Shown: in pieces, positions 52,330 to 62,887 of the stretch
Position numbering within the stretch: position 1 is the stretch's first letter
Layout of the letters: each line of letters begins with the position of its first letter
NCBI RefSeq assembly: GCF_963678635.1
Contig: NC_087065.1
Location: 64,759,374 to 64,823,373, forward strand
DNA from: Symsagittifera roscoffensis
Taxonomy: Eukaryota > Xenacoelomorpha > Acoela > Convolutidae
Direction of reading: 5' to 3'
DNA length: 64,000 nt
Program-made: the position numbers and the translations under genes
The notes under the pieces: model-generated
The model's input: only the letters and a program-made list of their open reading frames with translations
What the model was told of the DNA's origin: nothing
Databases searched by the model: none

Positions 52330-53960
52330 CCCACAACTGAATGCTTAGAGTCTCAAGTTCTTTTACTTGTGAAACATTATTCAGCTCAGTCCTCTATTAG
52401 TCTGATCAAATTTTTTGATTTTAGTTATATTCGTGGAGTCATAAATTATTACGCCGTATTGCATATTAGGCTGAACATAATTTTTATATACTTGTATCAT
52501 TTGTGATGATGTCAAAATCTTGTGCTATTGGTAGAATGTGCCACAGAATGTGTTAAATTTTCTGTATGATTGTTCAAACTGAGATCAGATTCAAAAATAA
52601 TACCTAGCTACTTTGTTTGACTTTTGTTGTCATAAACCGTTTGACTTACTTGAAACCCAAAGTTTTGCTTAAGTCTGCTTTTTTGCATGGTTGTGAATGA
52701 AATTCTCTAAAGTGGTAGTTAAAATTGCAGTATCACAGGCATACAAAATGGTCTTTTTTTTTGTGTTCTGGATCTAAATGATTTACAAATTTCAGGAAGA
52801 AGATAAAATTTTAATAGATCAAACAGGAGGCCTCAGAAGAAAAGACCTTTTTGATTTAATTATTCGTGATCTTCCTTGTCATATTTTTTCTTAATTCAGA
52901 AAGTTACTTTTCATTACTTGTTCTTGCAGTCGGATCATATTAGTTCAATCATTGTCACTGTTTCACCTGGGGTTCTTCTTTTTGCTTTGAAACCGAATTG
53001 TCTATTCTGAAAAAAACATTGACTTTGCAGGAAGCTCATATTCTGTTATAGATTACTTTTATAGGGCTAAATTTTCATGGCTGGGAATGACATAGTTTTG
53101 TAGCTGTGAAAGTCATGTCTGGGAAATGTAAAATGGAACAAATTTTCCTAGCTTAAGACCTTGTAGAAACTTTTATCCTCGATGTTTACTGAAAAAAAAA
53201 ACTCTGCAACTGTCGGGAGTTTGGAAGGTGTTAGTATTTTCAAGAAAACATAGTTCAAATCGTGCAATCTGTACTATATTTTGGTTTCTATAAAAAAACT
53301 TTTTTCAACTACTTTCATTTCAATTGTCAACAGTGCCATTGAATTCAAGTTTCGTTTCCAAGATTTTCGTTGATCAAGATTTTCTTAGTGCGTTCCTTTT
53401 AACTTGGTATCAAAAGGAGTTTTTTCAGATCGTTTCATTTATTTGCCGTTTTCTCAGGGAGAAAATTTTTCAAGTTTAGATAATAAGTTGTTCTGAACCT
53501 TTTGAACGCAGTGTCCCAGTCGATTGAAGAAATTTCTCGGTTAAGCTCCTTTCCTAATTTTCTATCAAGATCCATGGTAAATTAGGGGTTTTCAAGTTCT
53601 TTTTGTATTTTCTCTATTTAAAATGGTTTAGTTAAATTTCTTTGGTCTTGGGCTTGGTGTTGAAAGCTACTGTGTATTGTTCAATAATGGCTGTTTTCAT
53701 AACACTCGTGTACCCTTCCTGGTTTGAAAAAGCAAGTCTATAACGCTTTTCGATCTTGTTCTTACTCCCGCCGGAGTTGATGTGTGGATTATCTTTAAAT
53801 CATATTCCTTTAAAACGTTTGCGAATTCCATCTAATTTTTGGAAGAACCATTACAGTTCACAATGAAGTCACCGCAAATAACTTGTTCGGTAGTTGGATA
53901 ATTTTTTTACGTATGCATTTACGTTTCAGGTATGCAGTAGGTTCGCTACGCGGAGGGCGC
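52330..53960 (-). pseudogene. Decayed LINE (endonuclease and reverse transcriptase)
   Basis: Reading the minus strand across frames gives, in LINE order: an APE endonuclease piece (VICGDF at about 53870, then SKSVIDLLF near 53770), a pre-RT segment (SSIDWDTAF near 53520), an RT motif (NRQFGFKAKRRTPGET, about 52965-53010), a KYLGI-like stretch (LGIIFE, about 52590) and the post-RT motif YVQPNMQYGVIIYD (about 52440-52490). Many stops and shifts are present. It fits an EN-RT LINE of the Jockey/CR1/RTE type; the clade cannot be told. A second, partial copy lies at 55736-56745. Confidence 0.7.
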
Positions 53961-55217
53961 AACTGCGGTGGTGAGTATATTAAGAGATATCTTTTAATGA
54001 TACTTGGTTTTTATTGCGAATTGTCTTTTTGTTTGAATACAACCTCCGAGGAGGCCAGAACTAAAATTGCTTCAGGGTAAAATACATGCTCGGTTCCAGA
54101 TACTTACAAAAACCTATGCCGCTGCTTTTCTGAAAGGTACACCTTGATTAGTGCCAACGGAATTATTATGAAATCTAATACTTTTCCGCCAAAAGATTAA
54201 GACATTTGACAACTTTCCCTTTAAGTTAACATGGAACTTGAATTTTAAAGCATCTGCTTCAACGATCCATCACAACTAGCTTAATTAAGTTCAGTCCATT
54301 ATAAAAAAGGCCCGCAGTAATATCCAGTTACATCTGTTTTTTTTTAATCCCGTAATGTCTCACACTTTTGCGAGTGGTGATTGAGCACTGACCACAATTT
54401 GAGATATTTTTCTGCCATCAAGATCTTCTCCTAGTTCAAACGTTTATTTTCCCGCCAGAATAATGCTTTCAGGAGTCTCTCGCACCAGGTGTGCTCTCTT
54501 CCTCTCATTTTGTGGTTCAATCCATATCCATGATCCTGTAAACGGTCTGACAGGGACGCTACTACATTTTTGAATACGGTGCTTTTGGCTGTTCGGAAAC
54601 GCTTCTTTTGTTCGTATTTGTTTTGTATTAAACTGCTGTCAGAAAAAGAAGAGTGAATAAATGGTTTGTTTTTATATAACGTAGATTTATACAAAAAAGA
54701 ATTAACATAAGACTCATTTTGATTAAAGACTCAGCCGCCTCAAAATATGGATGTCTGTGTAAAAAGTACACTTTCTGTAAATACTGTTTTAGGATATACA
54801 TTAGTGATGATTGGTGCATATCACTATATCACAATTCAAATAAGTTTCAATTCAGCTGCCTCAATTAATTTGAGACGCCATAAAAACAATGCTAGTAGTA
54901 AATAACATTTTAGATGTATGAATAATGAGTTTCAACTTGTTGATGGAGCCATAATTAACAACATTTTGACAAAAAATCACAACGAGAAGATGCTCGATTA
55001 CACGCACAGCATTTTTACAACTCTGAATACCAATATAACAGATTGAATGTTCGGCAACACTCGTTAAGGCAAAACGTTGAATATCTTGGACAGACACCAT
55101 TTCCGTAAAATGCGTGATTTATAACCTACCACACACTGGTCTTGTGCAAAAAGGCGTTCCTGTAAGGATTTAATGACTCTTATAATCTAGGGCGAAATCA
55201 TTATTTCCTTCAATTAG
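53961..55217. other. No gene recognised; part of a duplicated segment
   Basis: The stretch from 54744 is repeated at 56746; the stretch 53732-54743 is missing from the second copy. Short frames here are not convincing. Confidence 0.4.
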
Positions 55218-55470
55218 ACAGGAGGACAGCCAGGAGATCAATCTCGGTCCGTGAAGCAAAACAGTTAGAAAAAACTGCAAGAACTAAAACCAATCCTGTA
55301 AAAACCATTTCATAGCAGCTAGCCTCGAGACAATGAGCGTCAATCCAGAGGTTCACAATTCACTTCCCTCACATGCAGTGCTAAAGAGACCCCTCCATCG
55401 GAACAAAAAGGCAAAACCAGTCAAGATGACTTCATCGAAAAACGATCATTTTGACATTCCCGATAAATGA
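55218..55470 (+). pseudogene. Terminal-exon-like sequence, frame-shifted copy
   Basis: Begins after a splice-acceptor-like TTTCCTTCAATTAG and encodes almost the same peptide as 57223-57470, but an extra 4 bases near 55311 break the frame and create a stop. The second half (HAVLKRPLHRNKKAKP ... HFDIPDK) remains readable in the other phase. Confidence 0.45.
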
Positions 55471-55735
55471 TTGATTTTTTTAGGACAACTAAAGATTCAT
55501 TCTTGTCGGTGACATCGGTCGATTCAAAAAGTGCGTCGACTTTATTACACTTTAATTCATTTTTGATTTTATGCGCTTTTTCAAAAACTAGCGTTCCTAT
55601 GTATGATCAGTTGTTTTAAAAAAGGCACCTTGATTTTATTTACATTGGTTCTCTGGCTACAATAGCTCTCACCAAAAAAAATTATGGACCAGGGGCAAAC
55701 TACATTCTATGATAATATCAGTTCTTCGGAAACTT

Positions 55736-56745
55736 ATAGATCAAACAGGAGGCCTCTGAAGCCATATGAAAAGACCTTTTTGATTTAATTAATCGCGATC
55801 TTCTTTGTCATATTTTTTTAGATTCAGAAAGTTACTCAAGCCATATGAAAAGACCTTTTTGATTTAATTAATCGTGATCTTCTTTGTCATATTTTTTTAG
55901 ATTCAGAAAATTACTTTTCATTACTTGTTTTAAATCTTGCAGTCGGATCATATTAGTTCAATCATTGTCACCGTTTCACCTGAGGTTCTTCTTTTTGCTT
56001 TGAAACCGAATTGTCTATTCTGAAAAAAACATTGACTTTGCAGGAAGCTCATAATCTGTTATAGATTACTTTTATAGGGCTAAATTTTCATGGCTGGGAA
56101 TGACATAGTTTTGTAGCTGTGAAAGTCATGTCTGGGAAATAAAAAATGGAACAAATTTTCCTAGCTTAAGATCTTGTAGAAACTTTTATCCTCGATGTTT
56201 ACTGAAAAAAAAACTCTGCAACTGTCGGGAATTTGGAAATTGTTAGTCTTTTCAAGAAAACATAGTTCAAATCGTGCAATCTGTAGTATATTTTGGTTTC
56301 TATAAAAAAACTTTTTTCAACTTATTTCATTTCAATTGTCAACAGTGCCATTGAATTCAAGTTTCGTTTCCAAGATTTTCGTTGATCAAGATTTTCTTAG
56401 TGCGTTCCTTTTAACTTGGTATCAAAAGGAGTTTTTTCAGATCGTTTCATTCATTTGCCGTTTTCTCAGGGAGAAAATTTTTCAAGTTTAGATAATAAGT
56501 TGTTCTGCACCTTTTGGGCGCAGTGTCCCAGTCGATTGAAGAAATTTCTCGGTTAAGCTCCTTTCATAATTTTCTATTAAGATCCATGGTAAATTAGGGG
56601 TTTTCAAGTTTTTTTTGTATTTTCTCTATTTAAAATGGTTGAATTCCTTTTCTTTGGTCTTGGGTTTGGTGTTGAAAGCTACTGTGTATTGTTCAATCAT
56701 GGCTGTTTTCATAACACTCGTGTACCTCTTCCTGGTTTGAAAAAA
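55736..56745 (-). pseudogene. Second, partial LINE pseudogene copy
   Basis: Same RT-proximal sequence as 52814-53731 (FGFKAKRRT motif about 55990-56010, pre-RT WDTAF region about 56530), lacking the endonuclease part. It exists because of the segmental duplication and is not a separate insertion. Confidence 0.65.
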
Positions 56746-57222
56746 ATATGGATTTCGTTGTAAAAAGTACACGTTCTGCAAATTACTGTCTTAGGATATA
56801 CATTAGTGAGGATTGGTGCATACATCACTATATCACAATTCGAAAGAGTCTCAATTCAGCTGCCTCAATTAATTTGAGACGCCATAAAAAATAATGCTAA
56901 CAGTAAAATAACATTTTAAGTGATTGAATTTTGATTTCAACCTGTTAATAGAGCCAAAATTCACAAAATTTTGAAGAAAAAATCAGAACGAAAAGACATT
57001 CCATTACACGCACAGCATTTTTACAACTCTGAATACCAATATGACAGATTGAATCTTCGACAACGCTCGTGAAAGCAAAACGTTGAATATCTTGATGGAC
57101 ACCAGTTCAGTAAAATGCGTGATTTATAATCTACCAAACCCTGGTGTTCTGCAAAAAGGCGTTCCTGTAAAGACTGAATGACTCTTATAATCTAGGACGA
57201 ACTTATTATTTCGTTCCACTAG

Positions 57223-57470
57223 ACAGGAGGACAGCCAAGAGATCAAACTCGGCCTGGGAAGCAGAACAGTTAGAAAAAACAGCAAGAACTCAAACCAATC
57301 CTGTAAAAACCATAGCAGCTAGCCTCGAGACATTGAGCGACAATCCAGGTGTTCATAACTCTTTTTCCTCTCATGCAGTGCTGACTAGACCCCTCCATCG
57401 GAACAAAAAGGCAAAACCGGCCAAAATGACTTCATCGAAAAACTATCATTTTGACATTCCCGACAAATGA
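57223..57470 (+). CDS. Possible terminal exon of an unknown gene
   Basis: It follows a good acceptor (TTTCGTTCCACTAG), is open for about 82 codons in one phase, and ends with TGA followed 16 bp later by AATAAA (57486-57491). The peptide is basic, with Leu/Ala-rich helix then Lys/Arg-rich SHAVLTRPLHRNKKAKPAK and a HFDIPDK end. A frame-shifted relative lies at 55218 and partial repeats at 57679 and 58095. Upstream exons were not found. It may be host-derived or part of a repeat; function unknown. Confidence 0.4.
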
Positions 57471-58180
57471 TTGATTTTTTTTGTCAATAAAACAGCGGAA
57501 AGAGGGTCGATGGAGGGGTCGGCAGGGGGTTGAATCCCTGAGGGAAGGGAGGCGTCCGCCCCCCCCCCCCCCTAAATCCGCTACTGTATCAATTGTTTGC
57601 TTTTTTCTCTGAATCATTGTTCTGGGAAAACATTTAAATGTTCCAAGAACATATTATTGATTGGTAGGATATTTTATTGAACAGTTAGAAAAAACAGCAA
57701 AAACTCAAACCAATCCTGTAAAAACCATAGCAGCTAGCCTCGAGACATTGAGCGACAATCCAGGTGTTCATAACTCTTTTTCCTCTCATGCAGTGCTGAC
57801 TAGACCCCTCCATCGGAACAAAAAGGCAAAACCGGCCAAAATGACTTCATCGAAAAACTATCATTTTGACATTCCCGACAAATGATTGATTTTTTTTTGT
57901 CAATAAAACAGCGGAAAGAGGGTCGATGGAGGGGTCGGCAGGGGGTCGAATCCCTGAGGGAAGGGAGGCGTTCGCCCCCCCCCCCCCTAAATCCGCTACT
58001 GTATCAATTGTTTGCTTTTTTCTTTAAATCATTGTTCTGGGAAAACATTTAAAATGTTCCAAGAACCTATTATTGATCGGTAGGATATATTATTGAACAG
58101 TTAGAAAAAACAGCAAAAACTCAAACCAATCCTGTAAAAACCATAGCAGCTAGCCTCGAGACATTGAGCGACAATCCAGG
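57263..58180 (+). repeat. Tandem about 416-bp repeat (about 2.2 copies)
   Basis: GAACAGTTAGAAAAAACAGC starts units at 57263, 57679 and 58095. Each full unit contains the C-terminal exon-like coding stretch, AATAAA, a remnant MITE end (GGTCGATGGAGGGGTCGGCA ... CCTAAATCCGCTACTG) and an AACATTT-rich tail. The third unit is truncated and followed by a repeat of the tail at 58201-58260. Confidence 0.85.
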
Positions 58181-59019
58181 TGTTCATAATCCAGGTGTTC
58201 ATTGAATCATTGTTCTGGGAAAACATTTAAAATGTTCCAAGAACCTATTATTGATCGGTAGGATTTTTTATTGCAAACAACAATCATTTTGGGTTTTTTC
58301 TGTTGGTTACTGAATAGTGTGGCAAAACAACGCATCATTAGATTCAACTTTTTGTTTGCGTAAATCTGCGTCAATTTCAACCAATATCTATAACCTCTAC
58401 TGTTGGGTTATCTGTTTGACTCTACAAAATGATTTGAATCTGTCAGCAGTTACGTACAAAAAATATTATCGCCAGTGAGTCATGCTATGCATAGCGTTTT
58501 TTGCTGGTGTTATTTTCAAGCAAGCAATTGTCAGAAAAAAATTGATGGAAAGTTATAAAAAAAATTTATCAGAAAAAGGGATTGAGTCATATATCCAATA
58601 ATCGCCCCATAAAGTAGGAGTTAGTCGACGTTTTAAATGCTCAAAAATTGTCTAAGTATCGAGAGAACCCGATTTTAAAACTTTGTTTTTTAGCCTAATT
58701 TAGGGTAAATATAGCGAGCGAGAAAGGTAGCTATTTTTCTCGACCAAATGGTGTAGATATTAGCTGACTGTCTTAATATTTCGCTTTTTTTTATTCAGAT
58801 TTTGAAAAACTGACACTTAAATAGGTGACAAATCTAGTCTAATTTTTCATATATTTTTTTAGTTGTTATCTTTGGTCCCTTATGTTTTATGCAGATTTTT
58901 CGGCTCACATGTTTCATTATTCGTCTCTTAAATGTGCCGATAATTAATTGTTAGCTATTTATTTGGCTACTTTTTGTCGCCTCGCAACTATTTTTTAACC
59001 TATAATGGTTTCTGCTCAC
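58181..59019. other. Non-coding DNA including a copy of the innexin intron 1 start
   Basis: 58735-59019 matches 49910-50178 (ACCAAATGGTGTAGATATTA and onward) with several substitutions and indels, i.e. the intron side of duplicated exon 1. The left part holds no recognised feature. Confidence 0.6.
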
Positions 59020-59148
59020 CTGCTTAGTGCTGACGAGAACTCCCAGCACAACTAGAATGAGAGACATGTACTTGTGGTTGAGTCTATCCACGAAGTCACA
59101 GTTTCTGCTCTCCGCGTCATGGATTATTTTCACTATTTCCCCAAACAT
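59020..59148 (-). CDS. Duplicate of innexin exon 1
   Basis: The 129 coding bases are identical by eye to 50179-50307, with the same CAG|GTGAGC donor, while the adjoining intron differs by several percent. Upstream sequence is lost in the assembly gap 13 bp beyond the ATG. It is either a real tandem duplication (alternative first exon or second gene) or two haplotypes placed side by side by the assembler. The nearest downstream exon available to it is exon 2 at 46 kb. Confidence 0.8.
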
Positions 59149-59161
59149 GTTGCTGCCAATC

Positions 59162-59361
59162 NNNNNNNNNNNNNNNNNNNNNNNNNNNNNNNNNNNNNNN
59201 NNNNNNNNNNNNNNNNNNNNNNNNNNNNNNNNNNNNNNNNNNNNNNNNNNNNNNNNNNNNNNNNNNNNNNNNNNNNNNNNNNNNNNNNNNNNNNNNNNNN
59301 NNNNNNNNNNNNNNNNNNNNNNNNNNNNNNNNNNNNNNNNNNNNNNNNNNNNNNNNNNNNN
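59162..59361. other. Assembly gap (200 N)
   Basis: Exactly 200 undetermined bases, a typical scaffolding placeholder, so its true length is unknown and sequence order across it is inferred by the assembler. Confidence 0.99.
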
Positions 59362-59543
59362 GGTCAAAAAGAAGACAACTCTTTGTCCGGATTTAAGAAT
59401 CCTGAAGAGTCTCGGAGAAGGACTCTAAACATTGATTTTAGTGTTTTTCAGCTTCCCGGAATGGCCTTAGCTGAACTTAAACTAACATCAGATTCTTTTT
59501 CGGATAATGAGAAGCTAAGAGTCGAGGAAAAGGGTTGATCCAT
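59362..59543 (+). other. Open frame of about 58 codons between gap and LTR
   Basis: From the gap, the plus strand reads open for 58 codons (acidic, Ser/Glu/Leu-rich) and ends in TGA a few bases before the LTR outer end. It may be the end of a host exon next to which the second giant-element copy inserted. Too short to identify. Confidence 0.2.
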
Positions 59544-60430
59544 TGTAACATTCGCCCAAATACTACATAGTGACGTACCGTAGAAAAAGCACCTATTGAC
59601 GACTGTTAGGCGTCATTTACCTTAATTCTACTCGTCTTTCACCGTCTAGACCTGGCCAGTTAGTTTTCTGGTCTGTTTAGGGCCGAGTAAAAAAAAATAC
59701 CATTTTAGGCCATCAGTCAAACGACTTTTCATCAGCTTTCGCTTACATGCGAAAATAACCACATAACTGGTTGTTGGATCCACAGACTACGTAAATACTA
59801 TTAAAAACACAGCTCGAAATCCACTATTTACTATGTTTTTAGTGACAGTTATATACTAAATCTATTGGGGATGGATTGACTTTTCCTCTATCTAGCTACT
59901 CATGCTCCGAATTAAAATATAAGATTGGTATAATTTCAGCTATTCAGGGCATCACAGTAGCTAAAAAGTGTATATTACAGTCTACTGAGTCTCTGGGCAC
60001 CGGGCCTCCATTTCCGCTCTCCTCCTGAGATAACACTCTTATCTCCTCGATCTCATGGCACGGGAGGGTACGGATCCGCTCCGGCTGTCCCACTGAGGCC
60101 TCCTTTCTCCCTTTCTGCTTCAGTTACGTGCCTTGTCGTGCGGGCTCGTCACGATAAGAGACTCCATTTTTTCTCTTTTTTTTCTCGACTTGTTTGTTCG
60201 ACGTTCTCGCTCGTTGTGTTTTTCTTCTCTTTTTTGGTCAAAAATGGCCGTTCTCTGCATTTCCGGGAAATAATCTGTTGATAACCGAAATTTTAAAATT
60301 AAAAAATTCCAGAACATTCCGAGCCTCCTTTTCATCACGAACTCGTCCTTAACGTCTTTAACGTCAATTTTGTTCTTGTCGGAGGTTTCGACTGTGCCAA
60401 TCCGGCAGACTGGCACATACTCCCCGGACA
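59544..60430 (-). repeat. 3' LTR of the second copy
   Basis: Read on the minus strand it begins TGTCCGGGGAGTATGTGCCA (60430) and ends GTTACA (59544), about 887 bp. It aligns along its whole length with 43669-44502 plus the inner end of 21091-21959, and so supplies both LTR boundaries. The TATA box position is mutated. Confidence 0.8.
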
Positions 60431-61139
60431 GTCACCTTCAATGTCCCCATTGAACGCAAAATTCCGAGTTATCTTCAAGTGGTTATCCAGTTTTCTATAA
60501 TCAACTTACAAATTGCGTCAGAAAAATAAACTTTATCTACCTCACCTCAACTCACTGCGTGTCATAAATAGCATCTCACTACATTTCACTGCTTTCTAAC
60601 ATTTTCTCAAAATTTGCTCTATGAAAAGTGTCCAAGATAAAATTTCTTTTCTGACTACTTACGTCCTTTCACCGTAAAATTTCTTCTCGCTCTCGCTGAT
60701 TTAAAGAGGTTTGGGACGTGGCATGGCCACGCACCAGTTAAAATCAACTTAATGTAACTCACAAAATATAATCGTTCATTTATGCTGTTGCCCTCAATAT
60801 TAAATTTCAGAAACTCTGTGGCTAGGAAAGGTAATGAGGTAATCACCCTCTTTGAGCAAGCGTACCGAAACCCTACCAGGTCGCCTTAAAGTGGAGATGT
60901 GTCCTATACAGGTTGAAAACTTCAGTCAGTTTTAAATAGGTAAATATACTCACCTAGGTTCTATATAAATAATTAATCATCAATTAAATCTTTCCCTTGT
61001 ATTTCAACATTTGCACCATTTCCTAACAATTTCAAAATCTGGTTTGACCAAAAAACATCAAAACAAAAAGTTTGAAAGTTTCAATAATCAGTCTTGGTTG
61101 ATTAATTGAAGTTTTCACACTCTACCTCAATTAAATTTT
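60431..61139 (-). other. 3' untranslated region of the second copy
   Basis: Corresponds to 43088-43668 of the first copy, with recognisable blocks such as the GTGGCCATGCCAC-like segment and TTAAACTTTTC-like AT stretches. No ORF; the short minus frames here are not supported. Confidence 0.55.
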
Positions 61140-62260
61140 CTATCTCTCTCCCTTTCTACTTCGTGTCTCGTCTTTCTGCTCTCGATTCCTGCAGAAGCTG
61201 ATATGCAGACACAGGCTCACATTCCGCTCTAGGTCAGCTTGAAAGACCTCCTTCTTCTCTTGTTCTGTGAAGCCAGGCATCCTAGCTACTCGTTTCACAG
61301 CTGTCGTCACATTGCTCCTATGGGTTAGGAATGCTCTGTTATAGGCCCCTGGTCCTATATCTAGCTGGAAGGATTGATAGGCTTCCGTGTTTCGGGACAT
61401 ATGACTCTTCGCGAGTTCATATACCCGTGCTGTCATTACTGAATGGAACCAAGGCTTCAGTCTTTGTCTAGCCCATATCCTCTCGATTGCTTTCGGTATA
61501 CTCAGATCTTTAAAAGAAGTCCTGAACAAATCCAGCTTCTTACTGAGGCTCACTCTGGTCAGTTGCTCTGGAGTTGGCACGGCCATCTCCTGTTCAGTCG
61601 TCACTACATTGGTTTTCAGCCACCTAACTGCTAGCATGGCGCTGGCCACCAGTATCATCGTCACGTCCTGTGCTTGATCAGGCAATCGCATGGAAAATAA
61701 CTCCTCTGCATCCCAAACCAGAACTAGGTTTGCTCTCCTGGGGTACCATAACGTCTGCGCCAGGCAGTGGCAGCGATACATCCCATGGGTCATCGAGATG
61801 TTTCTCCCGGTCCGGTAACCTGAAGCTTCTAGCAACGGTTCCACGTCAGTCATGATTTGGTGCATTCCGTCCTCCTCATCTAAAGCGGGGATTTCAGTCG
61901 GTTATGCTTCACTCGCCTTCTTTTTTTTGGAATTCCGCGAGTGGAGCGTTACCGACTGAAATCCCCACTTTAGATGAGGAGGTTGGAATGCACCAAATCA
62001 TGACTGACGTGGAACCCTTGCTAGAAGCTTCAGGATACCGGACCGGGAGAAACATCTCGATGACCCATGGGAAGTATCGCTGCCACTGCCTAGCGCAGAC
62101 GTTATGGTTATTCATTCACATCACTCACATTACCCTCACTCAACTTCATAAAAGTTTCACCCACTACATCTGCAGCTCGCCTTCTGATCTCTTCAAGACA
62201 GCCCGAATGATCTTCGTTAACAATTCATTTGACCTTTCCGACATTCCGACATTCTGACAT
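61140..62260 (-). pseudogene. Accessory part 9 homologue with internal inverted duplication
   Basis: The frame 61865-61140 reproduces accessory part 9 (HCLAQTLWYP, SMTHG, FQLDIGPGAYNRAFLTHR, ERNVSLCLH). Its upstream piece is found at about 62260-62110. Between them, 61943-62107 is an inverted copy of 61745-61903, splitting the gene. The C-terminus is shorter than in the first copy because of an early stop after REQK. Conservation of the protein relative to DNA supports a real gene in the family. Confidence 0.75.
61745..62107. repeat. About 160-bp inverted duplication (palindrome) in the second copy
   Basis: Arms 61745-61903 and 61943-62107 are reverse complements at roughly 94% with about a 40-bp centre. 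Both arms encode the same peptide (TDVEPLLEASGYRTGRNI) in opposite directions. The DNA could extrude a long hairpin. Confidence 0.85.
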
Positions 62261-62885
62261 TCTGGAAGAGTTGATCAACCAACACCTGCTGTGTCCTCGC
62301 ATCCAAATACACCATGTGCGTGGGATATTTACTATTACACTATGGTGCAAAGCTTGTATCCACTAGATACTTCGAGCCAGCAGGTCTATGATATGCCTCA
62401 CTAACTTTCAGATTCATCTCATTTTCCTCCCGCCAACCTCCAATTTTCTGCTCAGTCTGTAACGCTCCAGGTAACACTTCCACTTTCAAGGACGTAAACA
62501 GCCCTTGGGCACGCTCCAGGCGTTCCAATGACTCAATCGAGCTGGTCATGCTGTAAAATCCTAAAGCGGTAATCAGGTTCACTTCCGTTACTCCATGGCA
62601 GTCCGCAATTAATTCCACCTAACTTTTGCCCGACATACTCAATCTTCCATTTAATTCGGTTGGCGATGCTGCTCACTCCGCGAATTTAAGCAATGGCCAG
62701 TCCCACACACGTGTCCTTCCATCCCACAGCTGGAAGCAAGGCAAGTGCTCTGCTTCATCCAATCAACTGGAGAATTTCCCTCGGATAATTCCGTGGTTGG
62801 TCTGCCATCCTGCTTCACTATCTTCAGCGGCAATAGATGGTGCATCACGGCCAAATCATGCAGACTTCCATCATAATCTAAATCT
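62261..62885 (-). pseudogene. Accessory part 8 homologue (broken)
   Basis: Pieces at 62618-62340 (ADCHGVTEVNLITALGFYSM...) and 62854-62651 (SCGMEGHVCGTGHCL...) match 41461-42081 in order. A stop and a small gap near 62620-62650 separate them. The Cys/His cluster is retained. Confidence 0.7.
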
Positions 62886-62887
62886 AG

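Larger units (their letters stand above)
55736..57480. repeat. Tandem segmental duplicate of 52814-55470
   Basis: 55736-56745 repeats 52814-53731 and 56746-57470 repeats 54744-55470, in the same order and orientation, with 53732-54743 absent. An additional local about 82-bp duplication is present near 55760-55920. Sequence identity is high by eye (well above 90%). Confidence 0.85.

Noticed and set aside
53883..54080. 65-codon plus-strand ORF
   Set aside because: It is antisense to the decayed LINE endonuclease region.
59027..59538. Long ORFs crossing the N gap
   Set aside because: Open only because N bases contain no stops; the gap length is a placeholder.
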